This document shows, in pieces, positions 51,037 through 57,684 of a stretch of 64,000 nucleotides of DNA. Origin of the DNA: JAPSGM01 sp963777045 (lineage in GTDB: Bacteria; Chloroflexota; Limnocylindria; QHBO01). Position 1 is the first letter of the stretch, and every line of letters starts with the position of its first letter. A program made the position numbers and the translations under genes. The DNA lies in the NCBI GenBank assembly GCA_963777045.1, contig CAVZPD010000028.1, positions 74,273 to 138,272 of the forward strand. Direction: 5' to 3'. Below the pieces are notes generated by a model. It did not search any database. It worked only from the letters and a program-made list of their open reading frames with translations, and was not told where the DNA came from.

Positions 51037-52323
51037 TCAGCCCTGCACCACCGCCTGGAAGAGCTCGTTCCAGGTGCGCTCCTCCTCCTCGTCGAGCACC
51101 TTGTACGAGTAGAGCCGCGAGAGCATGTCCTCGCTCGGGAAGACGAGCGGGGACTCGGCCACGGCCTGCAGGTAGGACCTGTCGTCCTCGTTGTCGGCCT
51201 CGTCGGCATGCTGTCGGATGATCTCCTGCGCCGCAGGCACCGGGCAGATGTAGTTCACCCATTCGGTGATCTGCGCCGCGACCTCCGGCTGGTAGACGTA
51301 GTTCATCATCGCCAGCGCATCGTTGGGGTGGGCCGCCTTGTTCGGGATGGCCATGTTGTCGACCCACAGGATGCCGCCCTCCTCGGGCACCACGAACTTC
51401 AGGTCGGGATTGTCGAACTGGAGCTGGAAGACGTCGCCCGACCACGCCATGGTGATGGCGAGGCTGCCATCGGCCAGGCCCTGCGCGTACTCGTTGCCGA
51501 AGTAGCCCCGCACGTGCGGCGCCTGCGCCTGCAGCGTCTCCTGCGCCTTCTGGACGTCGTCCTGGGTCGCGTCCTTGGGCACGACCCCGTTGTAGAGGAG
51601 CGCCATGCTCATCGAGTCGCGCATCTCGGTGAACATGCCGATCTGCCCGGTGTACTTCTCGATGAAGCTCGGGTCGAAGAGCTCCTTGAAGGAGGTGACC
51701 TCCTCGCTCACCAGGGCGGGGTTGTAGCCGATCCCGGTGATCCCGGACTGCCACGGGACGGTGTGGGCGTTGTTCGGGTCGTAGGACGGGTCCTTGTACT
51801 TGTCGGCGGCGTTCGCCACGAAGTTCGGGATGTCCCGTTCGACGTCGATCTGCTCGAGGTAGCCGAGCCGGATCATGTTGCCGATCATCCAGTCGGTCAT
51901 GACGATGATGTCGTAGCCGGTGTCGTTGCCAGCCTGCAGGTCGGGCTGGACCAGGCCGAAGAACGACTGGTTGTCCTCGATGTTCTCCGTGTAGGTGACG
52001 TCGATGCTCTTCTCGTCCTGGAACTGCTGGATGGTCGGGGAGCTGCCGTCATCGTCCTGGTCGATGTAGAGCGGCCAGTTCGCGAAGTTCAGCGTTCCCG
52101 ACGGATCGCCGCCGCCCACCGGTGCCCGGGAGGGCGCGCCGGTCGCCGATCCCGTGCCGCCGATGCCGCAGGCTGCGAGGATCGCCGGCAACGAGAGCGC
52201 ACCGGCCGCGTAGAGCCCGCCCTTGCCCGCCTGGCGGAAGAATGCGCGCCGGCTCAGCCGGCCTCGTGGCTGGAATGCCCTCGAGATTGCGCGCTCCAGT
52301 CGATCTCGCTCTTCCTCACTCAT
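51037..52323 (-). CDS. potD: polyamine-binding lipoprotein PotD
   Basis: This 428-residue extracytoplasmic solute-binding protein has an N-terminus combining a twin-arginine motif (LSRRAFFRQAGKGG) with a lipobox (PAILAACG), so it is probably a Tat-exported lipoprotein. The binding domain has LNFANWPLYIDQDD, YDIIVMTDWMIGNMI, PWQSGITGIGYNP and ITMAWSGDVFQLQF, close to PotD/PotF. It hands polyamines to PotBC. ATG 52323 overlaps potA by 8 bp; AGGAG lies just upstream. Confidence 0.92.
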   Translation of the reverse strand: MSEEERDRLERAISRAFQPRGRLSRRAFFRQAGKGGLYAAGALSLPAILAACGIGGTGSATGAPSRAPVGGGDPSGTLNFANWPLYIDQDDDGSSPTIQQFQDEKSIDVTYTENIEDNQSFFGLVQPDLQAGNDTGYDIIVMTDWMIGNMIRLGYLEQIDVERDIPNFVANAADKYKDPSYDPNNAHTVPWQSGITGIGYNPALVSEEVTSFKELFDPSFIEKYTGQIGMFTEMRDSMSMALLYNGVVPKDATQDDVQKAQETLQAQAPHVRGYFGNEYAQGLADGSLAITMAWSGDVFQLQFDNPDLKFVVPEEGGILWVDNMAIPNKAAHPNDALAMMNYVYQPEVAAQITEWVNYICPVPAAQEIIRQHADEADNEDDRSYLQAVAESPLVFPSEDMLSRLYSYKVLDEEEERTWNELFQAVVQG

Positions 52324-53476
52324 GGGTCTCGCTCTCCTCCTGAATGTGCGGATCGTCGTGAACGTGCTCCGACGCCTCGATCACGAACGTGTGCTGGGGC
52401 TTCCAGCTGAGCTCCACCTGCTGGCCGTCGGCGAGCGCCTCCGCCGCGCCGGTGGTTTCCAGGTTCTGGGCATAGACGGTCAGCCGATGGCCGTCGAGCG
52501 TCTGCACCAGGTACTGCGTGCTGACGCCGATGTAGCTGGCGTCGAGCACCTTTCCCCCGAGGCGGTTGTACTCGCCATCCGCGGCGGCTGTCCCCTTCGC
52601 CGACGGCTCCACCCGAAGCTTCTCGGGGCGAACGCCGATGCGGACCTGCTGCGCTCCGTTGACTCGGTCGGCCGGTGCGCGGAGGACGGAGCCATCGGGC
52701 AGGCGTACCCGCGCCCAGTCGTCGTCCCGGCCGACGACTTCGCCATCGAGCAGGTTGCTGACGCCGAGGAAGCCGGCCACGAAGGCGGTGGTCGGCCGCT
52801 CGTAGAGGTCCTCCGGTGGACCGAGCTGCTCGATTCTGCCGTGGCGCATGACCGCGATGCGGTCGGACATGGTCATGGCCTCTTCCTGGTCGTGGGTCAC
52901 GTAGATGAACGTGATGCCGACCTCGGTCTGGATGCGCTTCAGCTCGATCTGCATCTGCTTGCGCAGCTTGAGGTCGAGCGCGCCGAGCGGCTCGTCGAGG
53001 AGGAGCACGCGGGGATGGTTGATCAGCGCGCGGGCCAGGGCGACACGCTGCTGCTGGCCGCCGGAGAGCTCGTTCGGCTTGCGATGCTCGTAGCCGGGCA
53101 GCTCCACGAGCTGGAGCATCTCGCCCACGCGCCGCGTGACCTCCTCGGCGGCGATCTTCTTGCGGCGCAGACCGAAGGCGACGTTCTCGAACACGGAAAG
53201 GTGCGGGAAGAGGGCGTAGTTCTGGAAGACGGTGTTGACGTCGCGCCGGAAGGGCGGCAGGTTCGTCACATCGGCCTCACCGAGGTAGATGGTTCCCGCG
53301 CTGGTCTCCTCGAAGCCGCCGATCATGCGCAGCGTGGTGGTCTTGCCGCAGCCCGAGGGTCCGAGCATGGAGAAGAACTCTCCGCGCTGGATCTCCATGG
53401 AGAGGTCGTTCACCGCTACGACGTCGTGGAACCGTTTCGTCACGCGGTCGAGGCGAACGTCAAGCTCGGACGACAA
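52316..53476 (-). CDS. potA: polyamine ABC transporter ATP-binding protein PotA
   Basis: This 386-residue protein has Walker A GPSGCGKTTTLRM, Q-loop NTVFQNYALFPHLSVFENVA, signature LSGGQQQRVALARAL, Walker B RVLLLDEPLGALD and switch VTHDQEEAM. A C-terminal TOBE region (about 280-370) binds regulators. The TTG at 53476 is preferred over upstream TTG/GTG codons because AGAGGAG sits 5 nt before it. A rare start may limit ATPase synthesis. It is the first gene of the potADBC-regulator-aminotransferase operon. Confidence 0.92.
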   Translation of the reverse strand: MSSELDVRLDRVTKRFHDVVAVNDLSMEIQRGEFFSMLGPSGCGKTTTLRMIGGFEETSAGTIYLGEADVTNLPPFRRDVNTVFQNYALFPHLSVFENVAFGLRRKKIAAEEVTRRVGEMLQLVELPGYEHRKPNELSGGQQQRVALARALINHPRVLLLDEPLGALDLKLRKQMQIELKRIQTEVGITFIYVTHDQEEAMTMSDRIAVMRHGRIEQLGPPEDLYERPTTAFVAGFLGVSNLLDGEVVGRDDDWARVRLPDGSVLRAPADRVNGAQQVRIGVRPEKLRVEPSAKGTAAADGEYNRLGGKVLDASYIGVSTQYLVQTLDGHRLTVYAQNLETTGAAEALADGQQVELSWKPQHTFVIEASEHVHDDPHIQEESETHE

Positions 53477-53617
53477 GCCGACTCCTCTGGTGGGCACGCG
53501 CAACCTTGTCGCGTTACTGCAAGGCTGGACGGACCGCCGAAGTATGGTCGGCGCCTCGAGCGCGTGTCAACGCTATTTCGCTGCAACCATGGAGCGTCAT
53601 CGTGCGTCTGACGACCG

Positions 53618-53746
53618 ATGGCCAAGCCGAACCACGCGAAGCGCTCCCGTCCGCGCCCGCCGGCGACGAAGAACCGGCGCCTGGCCCAGCTGCGCAACGC
53701 GGAACGGCAGTCGAGGCGGAAGATCGAGCGCTGGCGGCGCGGCTGA
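53618..53746 (+). CDS. very small basic protein (42 residues), previously easy to miss
   Basis: An ATG at 53618 opens a 42-codon frame that starts MAKPNHAKRSRPRPPATKNR and ends with RKIERWRRG before TGA 53744-53746. About 40 % of residues are Lys or Arg, and almost every third codon position is G or C, as in the annotated genes. It resembles small RNA- or ribosome-associated basic proteins in composition only. No ribosome binding site is clear. It lies in the gap upstream of potA, on the opposite strand. Confidence 0.55.
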   Translation: MAKPNHAKRSRPRPPATKNRRLAQLRNAERQSRRKIERWRRG

Positions 53747-53782
53747 TCTGGCGGCCTCGGCCGGCACGTACCCGGGCAGATG

Positions 53783-53847
53783 ACCGATAGATCGGTGGAA
53801 TCGCGGCCGGGGGGCTTGTGAGGCATCGCAGTGCGCGATCTATCGGT
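53783..53847. repeat. CGATAGATC-arm element, copy 3
   Basis: ACCGATAGATCG (53783-53794) and CGATCTATCGGT (53836-53847) form a perfect 12-bp inverted repeat. The left arm continues into a local palindrome ACCGAT-ag-ATCGGT. The CGATAG-to-ATCTAT offset is 54 bp, almost the same as in the two copies at 26.3-26.5 kb. Confidence 0.55.
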
Positions 53848-53945
53848 GCAGGTTGCGCACAGGCTGGACCTGGAGGCGCTTCTCACGCTCGGCTCGTACC
53901 GATCTATGGCGCACGCCGCGCCCGGAATGCGCTTCGGCGGCGGGC

Positions 53946-54137
53946 GTTGCAGCTCGTGCAACGAACCACTCCGGAGCAGCGCTCCGGGACGCTTCCCGGC
54001 GCGAACCGTTGCAGCTGGAGCAACAGATCACTCCAGACGCCCCCCTTCCGCGCCTCCCGTTGCTGTCCGTGCAACGAACCACTCCGGAGCGGCGCTCCGC
54101 GACGCTTCCCGGCGCGAAACGTTGCAGCTGGAGCAAC
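53946..54137. repeat. duplicated 113-bp hairpin repeat (GTTGC...GCAAC)
   Basis: Four hairpins lie at 53946-53962 (GTTGCA/TGCAAC), 54008-54024, 54059-54075 and 54121-54137 (GTTGC/GCAAC), spaced 62, 51 and 62 nt. The first pair with its 79-bp block repeats at a 113-bp period with about 90 % identity. Inside each block is a further stem CGGAGC...GCTCCG. This looks like a REP/BIME-type palindromic repeat or structured RNA. Confidence 0.8.
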
Positions 54138-54175
54138 GGACGAGGGCGGCAACGCCAGCGCCCACGATCCGCTGC

Positions 54176-54181
54176 TAGACT
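54176..54181 (+). promoter_or_regulatory. -10 TAGACT for the acyl-CoA dehydrogenase gene
   Basis: TAGACT ends 9 nt before ATG 54191, directly downstream of the hairpin repeats; no ribosome binding site. Confidence 0.45.
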
Positions 54182-54190
54182 CGCCCGCAG

Positions 54191-55342
54191 ATGGACTTTG
54201 CCCTCTCCCCCCAGCACGCCGAGATCCGTCGCACGGTGCGCGATTTCGCCGAGCGCGAGATCGTCCCGGTTGCCGACGAGCTCGAGCGGCGCGGCGAATT
54301 TCCGCACGAGATCATCCGCAAGGCGGCGGCACTCGGGCTGCTGGGCGTGCCCTATCCGGAGGAGATCGGCGGTACCGGCCTGGACTCGCTGGCCTACGCC
54401 ATCACCGTCGAGGAGCTGTCGCGCGCGAGCGGCAGCGTGGGCATCATCGTCTCCGCCCACACCAGCCTCGGCTGCAACCCCGTCTGGCTGGCCGGCACCG
54501 ATGAGCAGAAGGAGAAGTTCCTCCGGCCGATGGCTTCCGGCGAGGTGATCGGCGCCTACGGCCTGACCGAGCCCGGGGCCGGCTCCGACTCGCGCGGCAC
54601 GCGGACGCGCGCGCGGCGCGACGGCGACGAGTGGGTGCTCAACGGCAGCAAGCGCTTCATCACCAACGCCGGCGTGGCGGGGACCTACATCGTCACCGCC
54701 GTCACGGAGCGCGACGCCGAGAGCGGGAAGATCTCCGCCTTCATCGTCCCGGCCGATGCGCCGGGCTTCTCCATCGGCCGCATGGAGGAGAAGATGGGGC
54801 TGCACGCCAGCAACACCGGTGAGCTGCTCTTCGACGACTGTCGCATCCCCGCCGAAAACCTCCTCGGCGAGGAGGGCGCCGGCGACAAGCTGTTCCTCAA
54901 GACGCTCGACGGCGGCCGCATCGGCATCGGCGCCATGGCGCTGGGGCTGGCGCAGGCGGCCTACGAGGCCGCATCGGCCTATGCGCAGGAGCGACGCCAG
55001 TTCGACCGGCCGATCGGGTCCTTCCAGGGGGTTGCGTTCATGATCGCGGACATGGCGACCCAGATCGACGCGGCGCGGCTCATGGTCTACCGCGCGGCCT
55101 GGCTGAAGGACGCTGGCAAGCCGTACTCGACCGAGGCGGCGATGGCCAAGCTGTTCGCCTCCGAGGTCTCGCAGAAGGTCACCAACGACGCGATCCAGGT
55201 CCACGGCGGGTACGGCTACATCACCGAGTACCACGTCGAGCGCTACCTGCGCGACGCGAAGCTGACGGAGATCGGCGAGGGGACGAGCCAGATCCAGCGC
55301 ATGGTCATCGCGAGGAACCTCCTCGGCCTGCGCGCGATGTAG
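54191..55342 (+). CDS. acyl-CoA dehydrogenase
   Basis: This 383-residue FAD enzyme has EEIGGTGLDSLAYAITVEEL, YGLTEPGAGSDSRGT (FAD/substrate loop), FITNAGVAGTYIV and QERRQFDRPIGSFQG. VHGGYGYITEYHVERYLRDA and LTEIGEGTSQIQRM carry the catalytic Glu. It matches short/medium-chain dehydrogenases (butyryl-CoA type). It performs the first oxidation of beta-oxidation, passing electrons to ETF, which is not in the window. It is flanked on both sides by repeat-rich non-coding DNA and is away from the other beta-oxidation genes. Confidence 0.92.
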   Translation: MDFALSPQHAEIRRTVRDFAEREIVPVADELERRGEFPHEIIRKAAALGLLGVPYPEEIGGTGLDSLAYAITVEELSRASGSVGIIVSAHTSLGCNPVWLAGTDEQKEKFLRPMASGEVIGAYGLTEPGAGSDSRGTRTRARRDGDEWVLNGSKRFITNAGVAGTYIVTAVTERDAESGKISAFIVPADAPGFSIGRMEEKMGLHASNTGELLFDDCRIPAENLLGEEGAGDKLFLKTLDGGRIGIGAMALGLAQAAYEAASAYAQERRQFDRPIGSFQGVAFMIADMATQIDAARLMVYRAAWLKDAGKPYSTEAAMAKLFASEVSQKVTNDAIQVHGGYGYITEYHVERYLRDAKLTEIGEGTSQIQRMVIARNLLGLRAM

Positions 55343-55650
55343 CCGGGATGGGCGTGGCGCCGCCGGTGCGACCCCGTCCGATTCACGCCAGGTGACCATC
55401 ATCGGCTCATCTGACGTTCGCCGCCGGCAGCGCCTCACGAACTTGTCACCTGCGATTGGCAGTCGCGTTAGGCGTGTTCGCCTGGTGAAGCGGGCGCGGC
55501 GATGGGGTCGGCGAGCGTGCAACCGTCCTCTCGGCGACGGTTATCGCCGCCGGATGATGGATAAGGTGACTCACAGTCGCACCTGACGAGATGGCGCACC
55601 GGAAACCTCGTCACCGGTGATTCAGAGACGCACCTGACGAGATGGCGCGT
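55343..55650. other. convergent intergenic region with CACCTGACGAG repeats
   Basis: This 308-bp gap between convergent stop codons holds no credible gene. It contains two near-identical 32-bp direct repeats and a third diverged copy (about 55443-55466). No classical U-tailed terminator is visible, so the repeats may serve in mRNA 3'-end formation. Confidence 0.6.
55566..55648. repeat. direct repeat ending CACCTGACGAGATGGCGC
   Basis: GTGACTCACAGTCG... (55566-55597) and GTGATTCAGAGACG... (55617-55648) match at 29 of 32 positions and end in the same 18 bases. The second copy is extended leftward to CTCGTCACC, which can pair with its TGACGAG end. Confidence 0.75.
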
Positions 55651-57645
55651 TCAGCGCAGCCCGCCGCCGCCTTCGACATCGAGCGAGCTGGAGCGATTCC
55701 GCCCACGGGCCAGCTCCTCGAACGCGTCCAGCGAATGGGGATTGGCGAGCGAGCCGCGCGAGGCGGCCAGATCAGCCGGCGTCCCGGTCAGGATTCGCTT
55801 CACCGGCACCTCCAGCTTCTTGCCGGAGAGGGTGCGCGGTACCGCGGGCACGGCCACCACGCGGTCCGGCACGTGGCGGGGCGACAGCGCGGAACGCAGC
55901 GTCGAGCGGATCCGCGCGACCAGCTCGTCGGACAGCTCGCCGCCGGAGCGCAGCGCGACGAAGAGGATCAGCTCATCGGCCTCCTCCAGGTGCACGACCA
56001 CCGAATCGGCAATCTCCGGCAGCCCCTCCACCACGGCGTAGAACTCCGCGGTCCCCACCCGCACCCCGCCGCGGTTGAGCGTCGCGTCGGAGCGGCCGGA
56101 GATCACGCACGAACCCCGCGACGTGATCGTGATCCAGTCCCCGTGACGCCAGACCCCGGGGAATGCGTCGAAGTAGGCCGCGCGAAAGCGTGAGCCGGAC
56201 GGGTCGTTCCAGAATCCGACCGGCATCGACGGCATCGGCTGGGTGAGGACGAGCTCTCCCTGTTCGCCCACCAGCGACCGTCCGTCGGGCGCGTACGCCT
56301 CCACCGCCGCACCGAGTGCCCGGCAGCTGATCTCGCCCTCCCAGACCGGCACGAGCGGTGCGCCGCCCACGAAGGCGGTGCACAGGTCCGTCCCGCCCGA
56401 GACCGACTGCAGCTGGACCGATGGGCTGACCGCCTCGTACACGTAGCGGAAGCCCTCCGCCGGCAGGGGGGCACCGGTGGAGCCGATGGAGCGCAGCGCC
56501 GACAGGTCGGCCAGCTCACCCGGTCGCAGGCCAGCCTTGCGACAGGCCATCAGGTACGGCGCGCTGGTCCCGAAGCAGGTCACGCCCTCCTCGGCCGCCA
56601 TGCGCCATAGGGCGCCCAGGTCGGGATGACCCGGCGACCCGTCGAAGAGGACCAGCGTCGACCCCACGGCAAGTCCGCTGACGAGGTAGTTCCACATCAT
56701 CCAGCCCGTGGTGGTGTACCAGAAGAAGCGGTCGGCCGGCCCCAGGTCGTGGTGCAGGCCCAGCATCTTCAGGTGCTCGAGCAGGATGCCGCCGTGCCCG
56801 TGGATGATCGGCTTGGGGAGCCCGGTCGTTCCCGACGAGTAGAGGATGTAGAGCGGGTGGTCGAAGGGCACCTGCGCGAACTGCTCGAGCGGGCCGGCAT
56901 CGGCCAGGAGGTCGGACCAGGCCAGGTCGCCGTCATCGGCTCCGGTGTGGAGGTAGGGAAGGACCACGGTTGCCTGCAGCGACGGGAGCTCGGCGCGAAT
57001 GGCTGCCAGCTCCTCGCGGCGATCCACCTCCGAGGCGCCGTAGCGGTAGCCGTCCACGGCCAGCAGCACGCGCGGCTCCACCTGGCTCAGCCGATCCACC
57101 ACGCTGCGCACGCCGAACTCGGGCGCACAGGAAGTCCAGACCGCGCCCAGGCTGGCGGTCGCCAAGAGACCGATGACGGCCTCGGGCACGTTGGGCAGGT
57201 AGGCCGCCACCCGGTCGCCGGGACCGATGCCCAGCTTCTGCAGCCCGGTCCGCGCCCGCTGGACAGCCTCGATCAGCTCGCGGGAGGTGTAGGTCACGCG
57301 CTCGCGCGTCTGCGACAGGCCGATGACGCGGACGCCGTCGTCCAGGTGCCGCCGGGCGTACCCGCCCATCAGGACCTGCTCAGCGTAGTTGAGGCGGGTC
57401 GCCGGGAACCAGCGCGTACCCGGCATGGCGGGATCCACCAGCGCCGGGCCGTCGAGCTTCACGTCGAAGAAGTCGGCGATCGACCGCCAGAAGGCGTCGA
57501 GGTCGCTGGTCGACCACGCCCACAGCTCGTCGTAGCCCTCGAAGTCGTGCTCGCGATCCGGAGCCAGCCACTCCAGGTAGGCGCCCATGCGCGTGCTGGT
57601 GCGGGGATCGGCGGGAGGTCGCCACAGGACCGGCGGATCGGCCAT
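55651..57645 (-). CDS. aacS: acetoacetate-CoA ligase (acetoacetyl-CoA synthetase)
   Basis: The protein has 664 residues. An N-terminal ACAS-like segment (TSTRMGAYLEWLAPDREHDF, YDELWAWSTSDLDAFW) is followed by the adenylate-forming core. Core motifs are ILYSSGTTGLPKPIIHGHGG, WYTTTGWMMWN, SVSGGTDLCTAF and FPGVWRHGDWITITSRGSC. RSDATLNRGGVRVGTAEFY and the catalytic Lys in LSGKKLEVPVKRIL complete it. The RMGAYLEW opening and length fit AacS rather than acetate ligase. It makes acetoacetyl-CoA from acetoacetate and ATP, feeding the thiolase at 31 kb. Confidence 0.92.
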   Translation of the reverse strand: MADPPVLWRPPADPRTSTRMGAYLEWLAPDREHDFEGYDELWAWSTSDLDAFWRSIADFFDVKLDGPALVDPAMPGTRWFPATRLNYAEQVLMGGYARRHLDDGVRVIGLSQTRERVTYTSRELIEAVQRARTGLQKLGIGPGDRVAAYLPNVPEAVIGLLATASLGAVWTSCAPEFGVRSVVDRLSQVEPRVLLAVDGYRYGASEVDRREELAAIRAELPSLQATVVLPYLHTGADDGDLAWSDLLADAGPLEQFAQVPFDHPLYILYSSGTTGLPKPIIHGHGGILLEHLKMLGLHHDLGPADRFFWYTTTGWMMWNYLVSGLAVGSTLVLFDGSPGHPDLGALWRMAAEEGVTCFGTSAPYLMACRKAGLRPGELADLSALRSIGSTGAPLPAEGFRYVYEAVSPSVQLQSVSGGTDLCTAFVGGAPLVPVWEGEISCRALGAAVEAYAPDGRSLVGEQGELVLTQPMPSMPVGFWNDPSGSRFRAAYFDAFPGVWRHGDWITITSRGSCVISGRSDATLNRGGVRVGTAEFYAVVEGLPEIADSVVVHLEEADELILFVALRSGGELSDELVARIRSTLRSALSPRHVPDRVVAVPAVPRTLSGKKLEVPVKRILTGTPADLAASRGSLANPHSLDAFEELARGRNRSSSLDVEGGGGLR

Positions 57646-57669
57646 GGACCGATGATGCCATGCCGGCGG

Positions 57670-57675
57670 TATGCT
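57670..57675 (+). promoter_or_regulatory. -10 TATGCT for the VCBS-like protein gene
   Basis: TATGCT ends 9 nt before ATG 57685, with no ribosome binding site, in the 39-bp gap to the divergent aacS gene. Confidence 0.42.
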
Positions 57676-57684
57676 GGCCGACCA

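Larger units (their letters stand above)
53747..54190. other. repeat-rich non-coding region before the acyl-CoA dehydrogenase gene
   Basis: This stretch has no convincing gene. It contains one CGATAGATC-arm element (53783-53847), a related half-site GTACCGATCTATGG (about 53896-53909), two copies of a hairpin repeat (53946-54137) and the TAGACT -10 of the acyl-CoA dehydrogenase. Open frames through it shift with the repeats and look accidental. Confidence 0.65.

Noticed and set aside
53831..54178. 115-codon plus-strand frame across the hairpin repeats
   Set aside because: Its sequence is just the translated repeat (RSSAPGRFPART, RSGAALRDASRR), and overlapping frames on both strands are equally open.
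53946..55648. Possible CRISPR array
   Set aside because: Only two units per repeat family, units contain internal hairpins and unequal spacing, and there are no cas genes.
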